A stretch of DNA of 64,000 bases from Acanthornis magna (lineage: Eukaryota > Chordata > Aves > Passeriformes > Acanthizidae): assembly GCA_036785705.1 (NCBI GenBank), contig JAWUZG010000330.1:603501-667500 (forward strand). Direction: 5' to 3'. The notes beneath the pieces were generated by a model, which was given only the letters and a program-made list of their open reading frames with translations, ran no database searches and was not told the origin of the DNA. Below, in pieces: positions 48,841-60,626 of the stretch. The stretch's first letter is position 1. Every line of letters starts with the position of its first letter. The translations under genes and the position numbers were made by a program.

Positions 48841-48981
48841 AGGCAGGATGTCTTCCCAAGAGCAAATGAATTACCGACTTGGACACCCACCACCGGATGT
48901 GACATTTTACCTGTTCAGAAAATGACAAAATACTAAGGACGGATGTGCATCTGCCCCTGCTCTCTCCACCCCGGTTCCTAG

Positions 48982-49058
48982 TCATGGCATGGGGGGCCTG
49001 GAGAAACTTCTGATCGAGGACAAGGTGAAGGCTGAGCATGGCTCAGCCTCACAGAGAG
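48982..49058 (+). CDS. Candidate exon downstream of copy 1 stop
   Basis: Acceptor CCCCGGTTCCTAG and donor GTAAGG bracket 77 bp whose open frame reads HGMGGLEKLLIEDKVKAEHG and then SASQR. The sequence is fully identical in copy 2 (60,550-60,626). It has no recognised domain and sits after the stop of exon 10, so it may belong to an upstream part of an ancestral gene that was displaced by the tandem duplication. It could also be a chance exon-like sequence. Confidence 0.4.
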
Positions 49059-51082
49059 GTAAGGCGGGAGCTGGGCTGCTCTCTGGTGGGAGGGAGGTAG
49101 GGATTTGTGCCAGCCTGGAGTGTCCATGCACATTGCCAGGGAACAGTTGTGCCCTGCACGTGCCCCCTGCACTGAGCTGTGCTGCTCCCAGTGCCCCGTG
49201 CAGCTGTGGGGCTGCTGAGCTGTGGGGCAGGGAGAGGAGCAGGAGGTGCATGTGCAGCTGAGGCATTCCTGGCAAGCCCAGGGCTCTGGGCTCCCTGTTG
49301 TCCCCCGGCAGCCCAGAGGCCAGGATGTTGCTGTGGCAGCTCTGTGGAGGTGGCTCAGGGTGTCCCCCTGGCCTGCTTCAAGGGGCTGCCAGCAGGAGCA
49401 TGTTTCCCTCTGCAGCTCTTTGGATGTTTCCAGGAAATCAGTCCCATGAAATATGTAGCTTTAGGTGCTCTAGGGTTGCATTGAAGCCTCTCTTATATTT
49501 TGTGTCTCCACTTTGCAGGCCTGACTGGCTACACTGTTTCTGAGAAGTTTTCCCAGGACACTTCCTATTGCCATTGCACACAAAGCCATTGCCTCCCTTG
49601 TGTGCAACGGAGAGAAGCAGAAACATGGGAAAAAGTTCACCGGCTAAGACAAGAATGAGGTGATTTACCAGGACCTGATGTGAGAAGGAAAAGGATTGAA
49701 GGTAAGGAGACCAGGCTAAGTCCTGTGTGATAGATTTTCAGTTGATGACCTGTAGGAAGAGCTCTGAGAACTCTTGCTGGGGTGAGAGCCCAGGCAAGCA
49801 GGTGAGCCAAGGGAGAGCTCAGCTGGACATTGCACTTCAGGCTCTCTTTGCAATGGGTGTGTAGTGCAGACATCAGATCCCCAACGTGTATCAATAGCAG
49901 GAGAGGTGTCTGAATGTTTTCTGGGCTCTCTAGTGGCTCCTCCTTGTCTTATGGCTGAGAAAATACCAACAAGCAGACAGAGCAGCTAAAGGTATCCAAT
50001 CTGGTCAAGTAATCCATCTACATTTAGTAAACTATGGATATCTGTGAAGCATCTCTATGTCTTGGTGGTGTTTTCTGTCAGCTGTGTCTGGTTTGGATGG
50101 AAAAAGATGTTTGCTGGAACAGGCAGTCATGCAAAGTCCATTCCCAGTTGTCTCATCTTTTGAGCTGTACAGCCATGCCCTTCTGCACAGCTGTCTCTGA
50201 TGCTGTTTCTAGACTTGATCAGCATCTGGGCAGCTTTGTGCTGTGACATGGCTTTGTCCAGAGGTGAGGGATGGGAGGTGGCCATGGCGAGAGCAGCCCA
50301 GAGCCCACGCACACAATTGCCTTTGCAGCAGGGCCAGGAGCTGCAGTTGTTTTGGGTTTGCCATGGGGTGCAGGAGGAGGCAGCTGAAGAGCAGCTTTGG
50401 TAAAGACAATGTGCAATCCAAGGCTTGGGTACTTGATTTCAGCCTTGGTGAGAAAGGGCCCAGTGTGTCCCTGCCAGAAACTGATCCTTTCCCTGAAGTT
50501 TGAAGAGGAGCTGATTTGGCTCTTGAGCTGTTGCAGAAGGGATGGGATTGTAAGGAAGGGTGTGCATCAGCCCCTGCTGCCTCCCCCCTGTTGCTGGTCA
50601 TGGTCTGGGGGCCCTGGAGCAACTTGGGCAGGCAGAGAGCTTAGAGAGAGCAGCAGGGCAGGGAGCTGTGCTGAGCTTCATCAGTGCCTGTGAGGCTGAG
50701 ATGATGGATGTGTGGGAGCTGGAGAGCAGCGAGCATGGCGAGAGCTGAGCAGCATGTGGGCTCCAAGGCTGCTGGGGAGCTGTAGGAAGGAAGGGCAGCA
50801 GCAGGAGAAATGAGGAGCTTGGGAGAAGCAGGTTTTGCCATGCTGCAGAATGGCTTTGTGGGGACTTGGCTGGAGATCAGCAGTGGCTGGAAGGCGCTTT
50901 AGGGACAGGGAGAGAATAGTGATGTAAACCCATTGCCATAGCATGCCAAATGCCAAAGGAGGCAGAGGCAGCCCAGAACACGTTGATGCCAATTTCTAGC
51001 TAAGAACCTGGATAAAGCTCTGGAAGGGTGAATGGGTGAGGACTGGATGCTCTATCTGAGCACATTGTTCTACTCTTTGCAG
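49059..51082 (+). other. Tail of copy 1 unit
   Basis: It contains a weak candidate terminal exon from 49,519 (acceptor CACTTTGCAG; frame GLTGYTVSEKFSQDTSYCHC to a TGA at 49,656-49,658, also open in copy 2). A stretch at about 50,557-50,635 resembles 48,941-49,020 (roughly 75% by eye), indicating an older internal duplication. About 570 bp (50,138-50,705) is absent from copy 2. No other feature recognised. Confidence 0.45.
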
Positions 51083-51243
51083 GCTTCCTTGCTGAATTCC
51101 AGTGGTGGGGATATGAAGAAGGGGTCCTTGGGACTGCCTCTGATTCCCCCCACACACAAGGCTGTAAGTTCCTTTGTTGGCAGTGCTGCTGTGTCTCAGC
51201 CAAGCTCTCAGCAGCTGGATTTCCCAGAGTCCCAGGAGATGAG
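51083..51243 (+). CDS. Candidate linker exon downstream of copy 1
   Basis: Acceptor TTCTACTCTTTGCAG and donor GTAAGC surround 161 bp encoding ASLLNSSGGDMKKGSLGLPL and ending QLDFPESQEMR. It is Ser/Gly/Pro-rich, like a disordered linker of the TOGARAM N-terminal half. It ends with two bases of a codon, so it can splice in frame to exon 4- or exon 5-type exons of the next unit (52,851 or 53,489). Copy 2 has an open counterpart at 62,242-62,402. Its identity as a TOGARAM exon is inferred. Confidence 0.5.
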
Positions 51244-52850
51244 GTAAGCCAAGGTGTCTGCTGCTCCTGTGTGCTGTTCACCTCACTCTTCCCATCTCGT
51301 GAGCTTATTTCCCACAAATTTGTATTTGGGCAAACCTCTGTGTATTCACCAATTTGCCTATCTGTGATGATCCAGCACAATGTCCAACCAACACCACATG
51401 CCTGAAGAGCAGAGGTGGTGGTGGTGGGGAAGTGGAGGAAGGGCTGAAAAGCACCTCAAAACTGCTCCTCTGTGGGACTTGGCTATCGATTCCCTCTGGA
51501 ATGTTTGTGTTGTCATTTGGGAACTGTATTGCATGTGTCTGGATACTGCAGATCTTTAAATGCTGTAATCCATATTTGTAAACTCCTGCACCCTTGAGAA
51601 TATGTATGGGCAGCTATTGGCTATTGAAGAGGTGTCTGCAAATTCAGGTGCTGCTTTTGTAAATGTCAGTTGTAATATCTCTGTGCCTGGGCCTCCACTG
51701 TCAAATGAGAGCCCAGATAAATGTTGGGTAAAAGATGTATAATCCAATACTTGGTCAATTTTTACAACTGGGCATAAGATCAAGGAGGTCAAGGTGCTCT
51801 GTCTCAGGTGCCTGCTGCTTCCTGGAGTTCTCCCAGTCTGCCAGAGTTGCCTAGATGTGGTGAATGGTGGGGAAGTGAAAGTGCCTGCAAAGGCTAAGGA
51901 TAGAGCCTTGTGGTTTTGTGGGAAGAGGCACAATTGCAATTGCAGCTGTGAGTGCTATTTGATATTTCACAGCACTAACCACAGAAGCCGTGAAAAAAAC
52001 CATGCATCATCATTCTGCCATGGACTTGAGAAATAGGGAGGCTACTTGCTGGGGCATGGAGCACATGGGGGGCCACGTGTTGCGTGTGGCACAGCCTGCA
52101 CAGCAGGTGCAGCTGCTGCCAAGAGGAGTCTTGTATGACTGTGCTGGCCTTAGAGCTCTACTTTCTCTTCCAACTGATATTTCATGTTAGGCTTCACAGG
52201 CTGACAGCCATGGGACAGCTGAACCAAATTCTGCCTGAAGTGTTGGTGCTGGGCCTGATAGTTCCCAAGAGACACTCTCGAGAGCAGGACAGCCTGGCTA
52301 AAGTGACTGCCACCCTTTCCTCAGCTTTGGAAAAGATTAAACATTCAAATGTCTCTCTTGCCAAGCCTCACAGAAGAAATGGGCCTCCTTGCTGGATATT
52401 CTGCAACTTCATGCCCCACAGAGTTTTATCCCTGCATTTGCTTTATTCCAAGGGTCTGCAGATTTGGGGATAAATGGGTGGAAATAGCCTCCATGCTGCT
52501 GCAGCTCTGTGTCATGGGTGTCCTCTGATGGGTCAGCATGAGTAGTTTTTAATTTCTAAGTAATTCATATTTAATCTATTTCTTTAATCCTTCTCAGAGT
52601 AAGATTTGAGAAAGAAATTGAGCATCAGATAGTGCAGGGAGACTGAATTCCTCCCTCTTCCTTGCAGGCACTCATTCTGTCCAATGCTAACTTTGTGTTT
52701 ATCTCAGGACAGAAGCGTCTGCAGGTGTCCCAAGTTCAGGGAGACGCAGGCCTCCTTTGGCCAGCAATGACAGGGAGCATGCTGTGGCCATGGCCTGCGC
52801 TGCTGTCCCTCCTTGTCCCTGTGGCTCAGTGTTGGCTCTCTTCTTCCCAG
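51244..52850 (+). other. End of unit 1 and start of unit 2
   Basis: The unit junction is at about 51,797. The right half (51,797-52,850) repeats copy 1 intron 3 (37,946-38,998). No gene recognised. Confidence 0.6.
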
Positions 52851-53488
52851 GAGCCACTATGTCCAGGTGCGGAAGTGTGTGGCCGAACTCCTGCTTTTGG
52901 TGGCTGAATGACCTGTAAAATTCTTCTTGAAGAAAGTTGTGGTTTCCTGGTGGCAAAATCAAGCCAAAGCCCCAAAATGCCCTTACTTGGATGATTAAAT
53001 TCCCATGAAGAGATGCCAAGAAGACATGAGTAAGTAGCTGCCCCTGGGCATACATCTAGGATGGCATAATCAATAGCAAGGGTGAGGTGTTTTGTCCTGG
53101 CTTCCCTGCCAGTTAAAGAAAGGCAAATTATTGTGCAATGGCAGCAAGACACTGCTGATAAGCTCTGAAAACAAAGCAGATTAACTCTGCTTGTTCCCTG
53201 GGAGGCTTCGATGCCCCAGAAGCAAACTCCCAGTTTCAGAGTGAAACTGAGTTTTTCTGTTGCCCCATGTTCTCCTCTTGTCTCTTGTGTTCAGCTGACA
53301 GCACTGTGCAGTGACAGGGGGAGGTAAATGTCTCTCTTTGCTGAGTAGCTAATGCCTTCTCATGCCACTATTGCACCTGCTGAGTTTAAGGCATCAGCTT
53401 CTTTGCTTGACACTCTTCTTTTCCTCACTTTCATCTCTCTCTCTCACTTTCTTTCAATCTTTCTTTCTTTCTTTTTTTCCTGGGTTAG

Positions 53489-53606
53489 GCATTATGGACA
53501 GGAGATGGTGAAAATGTTGCTGAGTCATCCAAAATTCAAGAAGCTTTTGGAGCAATCTGTTTCCCCACATGACCTGGAAGATATTCTGAGGAGAATTAAG
53601 AAGCAA
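53489..53606 (+). CDS. TOGARAM2: TOGARAM2-like copy 2, exon 5
   Basis: Same splice sites as copy 1 exon 5 and the same protein (HYGQEMVKMLLSHPKFKKLL and then the helix ending RRIKKQ). One silent change, AGA to AGG. Flanking introns are also retained. Confidence 0.85.
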
Positions 53607-54351
53607 GTAAGTGCTTGGCAGCAGCCAAAATTTCTCCTTTGTGCAACTATTGCCACTGCTAATATGAGATGAAACATAGCTAATCAGTCTTTATCTCATT
53701 CCTCTTCTGCTGAATCATTTGGCTCCTGGGAATGAACTCTTCATCCTCAGCCTCTTCATCTGCAGATAGCAAAGGAATTATTATTTTTATTAGGAAAATG
53801 TGGGGGGTGGAGTAGTTTGAACATTGGCCACAAAGGGGAAAGGGACAGAGGAGAAAATGGGTTTACATTTCGGCATAATTCTCCCCCCACACCCCAGTAT
53901 CACTACTCTGCCCCCCGTAAAAGAATTAAGTGGAGAACAGTGCTTCTGCAGATGACAGTGTCTTTGCAAAAGACACAGGTGGTACTAGTGTCAAAGAAAA
54001 TTTTCAAATCTACAAAAGGTGTCCAAGGCAATCCTAATTACTCCAAGGATTATTTGTCTTCTGGGAATACTGCCCCGCTCTCTTGCCTTCTGGAGCTGGA
54101 AGGAGCTTGGTGAATTCAGCAGCATCCAGTGGAAAATCATCTGTTTGTTTTGGGGCTTTTGTATTCCTTTTCATCTGTGCTGTAGAAAGGAATGAGCCTT
54201 TTTGCAGGAGCAGGGAGAATGAGTGTTGAACCAAATCAACTTCCAACACAATGGGCCATTCTCCAAAGAGTCCAAAGTTTTCTGCTGCTTCCTTAAAGCA
54301 GGCTTGTTCCCTACCACTTTGCATTATTCCCTCTATTTGCGCTGAAGAGTA

Positions 54352-54663
54352 ATGAATGTGGGATTTCATAGTGCTGCTCAGTATGGTAGCACCCATAACC
54401 TGCCTTGGGTTGTGGAAAACCAAGAGTTGGCATCACTGAATCTCTGGTCTTTTTCCAGGGCGAACTCTATCTCGGATGGACGCCACCTACACCGTCCAAA
54501 AGTCCAGGTCACGTTACCTCCAGCTGGGGAAGAAACAGAGCTGCTCCAGAAGCTTTCCAATCTCCTGCAAGCCAAGGCATTTCAGACACGGATGGAAGGA
54601 CTGGCACTGCTCCTTCATCTGTGCAAAACCAAGCCCCGGCTCATCTCCACTAACATTGTCCAA
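54352..54663 (+). CDS. TOGARAM2: Copy 2 exon 7 with possible new in-frame start
   Basis: The spliced exon is 54,459-54,663 (acceptor TCTTTTTCCAG, donor GTATGT), encoding ANSISDGRHLHRPKVQVTLP and the start of TOG4. Because 1.6 kb is missing upstream, its frame is open through former intron to an ATG at 54,352 (MNVGFHSAAQYGSTHNLPW). That gives 104 codons ending in phase 0, compatible with exon 8. Whether a transcript starts upstream of this ATG is unknown. Confidence 0.6.
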
Positions 54664-55817
54664 GTATGTGGGGTATCTTCATTGCTCCTTTTCTTTAGCT
54701 CCTTTCCCGAGCCTGGAGCAGTAGAGTTACTTCAGTCTGTCTTGGCCCTGCATCCTGGCACTTTGGGACAGGCTGGTCCCTCTTCCCCAGAAAAATTGAA
54801 TTCAGTTCCAGGCTTCAGGACAAGTTCTTTCCGTCCAGATGTATTTGTCTGGCCGGTGCCTATTGATGCTGTTCACGCGATGATGACAGTTTTTTCTGTT
54901 GCTGTAACTTCGCTGTCTCCTACTGCCAGTTGTGTTAAGTGAAGGGAATCCAGCCACTGAAAGGGTAGCAATTCTTCTCTAGACAAAACATGGCTTTGGA
55001 TGAGGAAAAGAGGTATCAGGCTGGGTTGGTTTAAAGCAAAATTTTGGAAAAGGATACTTCTGTAACCTCCATCTGGTCTTGCACAGGCACAACTCTGGCT
55101 ACTCATTTCCAGCCTCATCCCTATTCCTCTTGCTCAAGCCTGTGCTCACCCTTCTTGGAGGGCCTTTTTGCCCTTTGGGAAAGGAGGAAAATGCCTAAGG
55201 ACACAGATCTCTTCCTTCTCCTCCCAGAAGCTGCTTTTCCCCTTTTCCAGAAAATGCTGCCTAACAATGTGGCTGTCAAGGGACTGAACCTGCTCTAATG
55301 AGTGCTGTCCAGCACATGAAATTTCACAAGTCTACCTGTTCATTAGACAAATGGTCTGCATTCTGGAAGAGTTGATCAGAGCCCTGCACTTGTCCAGACA
55401 CAGGCTCCGAGACACACCAAACACAACTTGGATCTCCTCCGGCCATAGTTTAGCAAAATCATACTTATCCTCAGTACCTGAGGCATCTGTGTCGAAAAAT
55501 GGGCATTGAAAATATTTGGTTCCATACTTTTATACCAAAGATACTGGTTTGCATCAAGAAATGGGATGAATTTAGTGACTTCTAGGTGGAGAGAAACACC
55601 TTAGGAACTATTCTGTCCCCACCCAAACCTCTCAAAAAGACATGAAAATCTTTCAACCGGCATGAGGTTGTGCAACCATTCCAGTGAGTAGGCTACAGGA
55701 AGACAGAGAAATTGTGCAAGCAAGTGCTGATGTGACAGCAAGAGTGCTCATTTCTACATGCCTTCTTCAAACAAGGGTATTTTAATCCAGCTCTCTTGTT
55801 GCTTGTTTTCTTCACAG

Positions 55818-56034
55818 ATTTTTGATGATTTTGTCCTGAGGCTTGGCGACAGTCATAAGAGAGTAAAACAACAGGCGCTGGATGTGCTGGCTGACATGAT
55901 AGGCATCCTAAAGGATGGCTTAAACCCAGTGATCATTCGTTTAGTGGAAGGAATAACCAGCAACCTCAACTCAACGGACTCCGGGGTTTATGCTGCTGCA
56001 GTGAAAGCACTGGAAGGATCCATTGCTCACTTAG
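55818..56034 (+). CDS. TOGARAM2: TOGARAM2-like copy 2, exon 8
   Basis: Intact 217-bp exon with acceptor TTGTTTTCTTCACAG and donor GTAAGG. The protein differs from copy 1 by one residue (Glu to Asp in LADMIGILK), although ten nucleotides differ. This points to purifying selection in the history of at least one copy. Confidence 0.88.
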
Positions 56035-57923
56035 GTAAGGCTGAGCCCTGACATGGACTCTCCTCAACCGTGTCTCTGCCTCTCAGAGTCAAGAGAGCAA
56101 AGAGTGCCTCGATAGCTGTTGTTGCCTGTGGAAACCTCCAGCTGACATCCAGCAGAAGGTGTGGAGGTGCAGTCCTTAGGCACCAGTCCCCCAACAGGCT
56201 GGAATGTGCATCAGCCTTTCCCAAAAGTCCCAGGAGCCCTTGGCTCTGTGCTGCTTGTGTGCTTTGGCAGAGAAGGAGCTGAAGAGTAAGTCGTGGACTG
56301 CAGCTTTGCTAGAATTCCAAGACAAAGGGCTTTTTGGAGCTTGCTTAGGCCCCCTTGGTCTTTGCCAATGAATAGCTTTGCTGTTGGCATGAAGGAACAC
56401 TGGCCCAGCAGAGCTTCTGCAGAGCAGCCTCCTGAAGGCTCTACATTACAGGCAATAGCTGTCTGTTTTCCACCTTTCTTCTTTGTCTTCTTTTTTCAAA
56501 GGGGAACTTCTGATTCCCCAAGTTCATTTTTTTTTTTGAACAAACAAGTATAAATCCAGCTGTCAATGATGGCTTGTTCCACATGCTGTTTTGCATGGGG
56601 CAAGATGGCTCTAGCAAATGCCTGCATAGCCAAGGGCTGCTGTAAATTCCTTTGCCACCCAGATTGATGTCAGCTCTGCAAATGCCCCACTGGGTGAATA
56701 TGCCTGAAAAATGGAGTGTTGAAGAGGCAGGTCTTAAAGGGGAGTTTACACTTTCTCCACCTCTGTTGCTCTGTGAACTCCTTGAATTGCCTGACTCAGT
56801 GCCTTGCTGTGTCCCAAGGATGGGGTTCTTGCTGTTTGTGAACTGGGGAGAAGGCTGTGAGACCTCGACTGCTCTTGGCCCGTAGCCATTTCTTGTGGAG
56901 CATGGGCAAAGGCTTGGGAAAAGCTGCAGAATCCTGCTAACAGAGGATGTGGCAAACAGATGGCTTCAGGGTTTTGTGTGGAGCATTGTGCCATTCCCCT
57001 CTCTCCACCTCTGAGATCACCAACAATTTTCCCTGGGGAGAGATGTCAGAACAGGAGCAAAGCACCTCTGCCTCTCATCACAATGACTTTACGCAGAGAT
57101 ACGCTCAAGCAAGTGAAGTGGGATATCTTTTTTGAATTCTGCCCATTTTTATGGCTGTTTGCAAGAATTCAGTCAAGCAACCAAGTCACAAATATTGCAG
57201 AAGTGAACATCTAGAGCTTTAATAGGGGAAGGAAGTCTCTACTGGACAAAGGCATGAACAAAACCTTCCCAAGTCCTTTTAAACTGTCTATCTTTACAAG
57301 TCAACATCCAGTGGCAAATGGCAAGAAACCTCGTGAACTCCAAAGGATTGTGCAGTGCTCCTAGCTTGGAGTGACACGAGCAGGCAAATCCTCTTGCTCC
57401 ACTGCTGCCCTGAGCTTCATAGCTGAAGTCAGCCATTGCTCCAAGACTCTGTGTGCACATGCCTCAGCTCTTGCATGAGTAACTTGGAGTCTTGTCCATA
57501 GATCCCAACAGGTAACCCGACGATTTCAAAGAGCTTCTCCTTAAAGTGGGAAGGCATGTGTGAATTTTGGAGCCTTCTCCCCCTTTTCCATAGGGGAGGA
57601 GGAGATCACTTCTGCAAAGCTGTGGGATGCAAAACCTTTTCCCTGCTTCCATGGGATTGAAATCCTGAGGTCCCTGATGTTCAGTGTTTAAAATGGCTCC
57701 TGGTACAGCAGAGCACTTTGGATTTACAGATGTGAAAGGAGAGCTTTTCTTTTGGAACTTAAAATCCTGCCAAGTAGGCTGGAAGGAAAGAAGGAAAGGA
57801 TTCAAAAACCGGCAGAAATTTCCTTTCTTTTCCAAAATGCAGTTGCCTCTGCCCTTCCCCTCCTCACTGTCCTTTCTTTTATGAGCTCAGAAGAGTGAGC
57901 ACAAAGGTGTGTTTCTCTTGTAG

Positions 57924-58010
57924 ATAAAGTATCACTGCTGAAAGAGTTCAGCAACCACTGGAGTCAACTGAGTGGCCAAGGTCTGCTGGATGTCACGGAG
58001 CGTCTCTCAG
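57924..58010 (+). CDS. TOGARAM2: TOGARAM2-like copy 2, exon 9
   Basis: 87 bp with intact splice sites; one silent difference from copy 1 (CAG to CAA). Encodes DKVSLLKEFSNHWSQLSGQG and LDVTERLS. Confidence 0.85.
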
Positions 58011-60172
58011 GTATGGCTTCCCCTTCTAAGCCAAGAGGTCTTGTGAGGGATTATTTAGAGGGAATGCCTGTGACCAGACAGTAGAGTAGCTCCTCCAAAT
58101 CAGGAGGTGCTGAGCTTGTCCCTCCTGCCCAATAGCCACGGAAGGTGTACTAGGCAGGTTTTCCCTGGCTGCTGCAGAGGGGTGAAGCATCTGGGATGGG
58201 GGCGGTGCTGGGCCTCGGGGCTGAGCTCTTCCTGGGGCATCTCAGAAGCTGCCTCTAGGAAAGGGAGGGGCTAAAAGCTCAGGGATCTCTGTGATCTTTG
58301 AGGGGAAATGGGGGCAAATGCTGTTTGAGGGGATCAGTTTCTTTTGTCCTCACAGAAGGCTTGCTTTGCTCTTGGAAATTTTGAGGCTGAAGCCTGCAGT
58401 GCCTGAGGGTCACAGTGTAGGTCAAAACCCAACAGAGATGTTAGAGGCACGGATTTTGTGCAAGGCAGCTTTTGGGGACAGAGGGGCACAAGCAGAGTGC
58501 TGAGGCTCCCAGCCTGTGCTGTAGAAGTGGCATTGGACTGAGCATTTCAGCATGTGCCAACAGTCTCTTGCTATGTCAGCGCTGTCCAAAATGCTCCAAA
58601 TGCAGCTGCTAATGGATTCCTCCTAGGAGCTTGCTATGTCAGCAATAGGCAAGGAATGGAAAAGTGAAAATCTCCATGTAGAGTAGCAAAGACTCTTTCT
58701 AGCCTTACCTTATTTATAGCCTTGCTCTAATTAGGGCTCAATCCACTGCAAATTATGCCAGCATCTTTAAATGCAAGGTTGAATACACTTTGTGTCTTCA
58801 TTATGAGTCTCAAAAGGGCAAGTTCAGTGATTGGCAAAGTCAAAGGCCTTTTAAAGAGCATTTGAATAAAGTAGACCTCTAGGAAGAAAGAATTCAGTTT
58901 TGCAGGTAGTTTAACCTCTTAGTCAAAGACAGTATTTCAACAGAAATTAGGACTACTTTAGAAAGAGCAGATGTTCTCTCAGAGATTTAGTGGAAGCAGA
59001 CAGCCCTTTCTCTTCTCAAACTCCATAGTGACGGATGTTTAGAATTGCATTTAAATTGAAAGTAACTCCCATTTAAAAATGGGAACCATAACCATTTTCC
59101 TGCTTAGCAGAATTGGTTTTAGATACTTTCAGGAGTTGTTTAAATGTTGATGACTGCTGGCAGATCAACAGCATAGAGAAAATGAAGGCTCTTTCACCAG
59201 AGAATAATAAATGGCTACTGCATGACATTTTGCCAGTAGAGAAAATAAGAATGGTCTCTAGACCATTTCAGGTTTTGATCTCTCAGGCAAATCTGCCATG
59301 CAAGGAGCGTATTGGTAGTAAATTTTTGTCTGTGTTTGATACAGTTCAGTTCAGAAAATGAGCAGAGAGCTGGCTTCAGAGGGAATGTGAGAGAATGCTT
59401 GCATTTTGGTTCAATTTCAGTGCCCTGTGCAGCATTTTTCTCTCTCTCTCTATTGCCCTATTGCAGTGCGGATTGTAAGAGAAATCGCCATTAACATTGT
59501 GAGGGGAAATGCCATGAACATTTGGAGAGGCTGAAATGCCATGGCAATGGGGTCTGGGTGATTATGTAAGACATGCAGAGGTTTGAAAGAGGTGTTTGTT
59601 AGAAGCCACAAAAGCATTCTGCCAAAGACACCAGCTGGTGACTGGTGTTTCTAATCAAACTGGCAAGCAGCAGTTGTCTCAGGTGGGCTGGAGTTTAGAA
59701 GTGTGGTCTAATCGTGCCCTTTGCTGTGTGCCACTGAGCAAAGGGCAGAGCCAGATTAGGCTGTTGGCATTTTTCATCAAAGGTCACTAAAATCCCTTTT
59801 AGTAGAGATCTCTCAATTGTTTCTCTGCGGTGCATTTCAACATCTTGAGTACAGGTTTGGATAACTTCTAAATGGCAATAAAGGGCAATTTGACCTTCTG
59901 GTCCTTGTCCATGCAGAAAGAGATTGTGAAATGATTTAGTAAATGTACAAAGGCTTCCAGAGGTAGAAGGCTTTGTTTGGAGAAATTAGTCCTGAGGGGT
60001 TGGTGGTTCTTTTGCAGAGATGATCAGCTGCTTTGCCTGTTTCTGGATTGCAGGGCTCTCTGTGTTACTTTGCTGATCTTAGCTAGAGAGGCTCCCAAGA
60101 AGCCCAGCTAGAGGGAGGTGCTTGTTTGCATGAAGCTTGGTGGTTAAGGATCTTGTGTCTCTCTCCTGGCAG

Positions 60173-60408
60173 TGCTTGTGGAATGGGTTTATGCCAGGAG
60201 CCCCGAAGTGGTCAAGCGCTACGCCCTGCCCGTGCTGTGGTCCTTCCTGGGGACCAAGGCGCTGCCTGTCCGAAGCGCCAGTGTCCGCACTGTGGTCAGC
60301 AAGCTTGCCTTGGCCCTGCACAAGGTGATGGGCTCCCAGCTGGAGAAGCATGCTGCCAGCCAGCCTCCACACGTGGGGAAAAACCTCGCCAAGATTTTGG
60401 GCTGGTGA
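60173..60408 (+). CDS. TOGARAM2: TOGARAM2-like copy 2, terminal exon 10
   Basis: 236 bp with the same acceptor and TGA stop as copy 1. Four differences: two silent, plus Met to Val and Ser to Ala near the end (HAASQPPHVGKNLAKILGW). The reading frame is intact. Confidence 0.9.
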
Positions 60409-60549
60409 AGGCAGCATGTCTTCCCAAGAGCTAATGAATTACCGACTTGGACACCCACCACCGGATGCGACATTTTACCTGTTCAAAAAATGACAAAATA
60501 CTAAGGACGGACATGCATCTGCCCCTGCTCTCTCCACCCCGGTTCCTAG

Positions 60550-60626
60550 TCATGGCATGGGGGGCCTGGAGAAACTTCTGATCGAGGACAAGGTGAAGGC
60601 TGAGCATGGCTCAGCCTCACAGAGAG
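60550..60626 (+). CDS. Candidate exon downstream of copy 2 stop
   Basis: Identical to 48,982-49,058 of copy 1, including acceptor and donor. See that entry for frame and doubts. Confidence 0.4.

Larger units (their letters stand above)
37946..51796 (+). repeat. Tandem unit, copy 1 (~13.85 kb)
   Basis: The unit starts in intron 3 at the edge of a CR1 fragment and contains exons 4-10 plus about 3 kb of downstream sequence. From 37,946 it aligns with 51,797 onward and 62,957 onward, with identity by eye around 97-98%. It is longer than copy 2 chiefly because copy 2 has lost segments of about 0.69, 1.6 and 0.57 kb. Confidence 0.9.
52851..60408 (+). pseudogene. TOGARAM2: TOGARAM2-like copy 2, partial and rearranged
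   Basis: This copy has no exons 1-3. Exon 4 is cut after about 43 bp and runs into a TGA (52,909-52,911). Exon 5 (53,489-53,606) is intact. Exon 6 is deleted, and joining exon 5 directly to exon 7 shifts the frame to a TAA at the end of exon 7. Exons 7-10 (54,459-54,663, 55,818-56,034, 57,924-58,010, 60,173-60,408) keep good splice sites and an open frame to the normal stop. A full TOG3-TOG4 protein is therefore impossible from this copy alone. A TOG4-only product from the ATG at 54,352 (about 283 residues) remains possible, so the label pseudogene is provisional. Confidence 0.75.

Noticed and set aside
49519..49658. Possible terminal exon in the unit tail (GLTGYTVSEKFSQD...)
   Set aside because: The frame is open in both copies, but there is no domain match and no poly-A signal; mentioned only within the tail entry.
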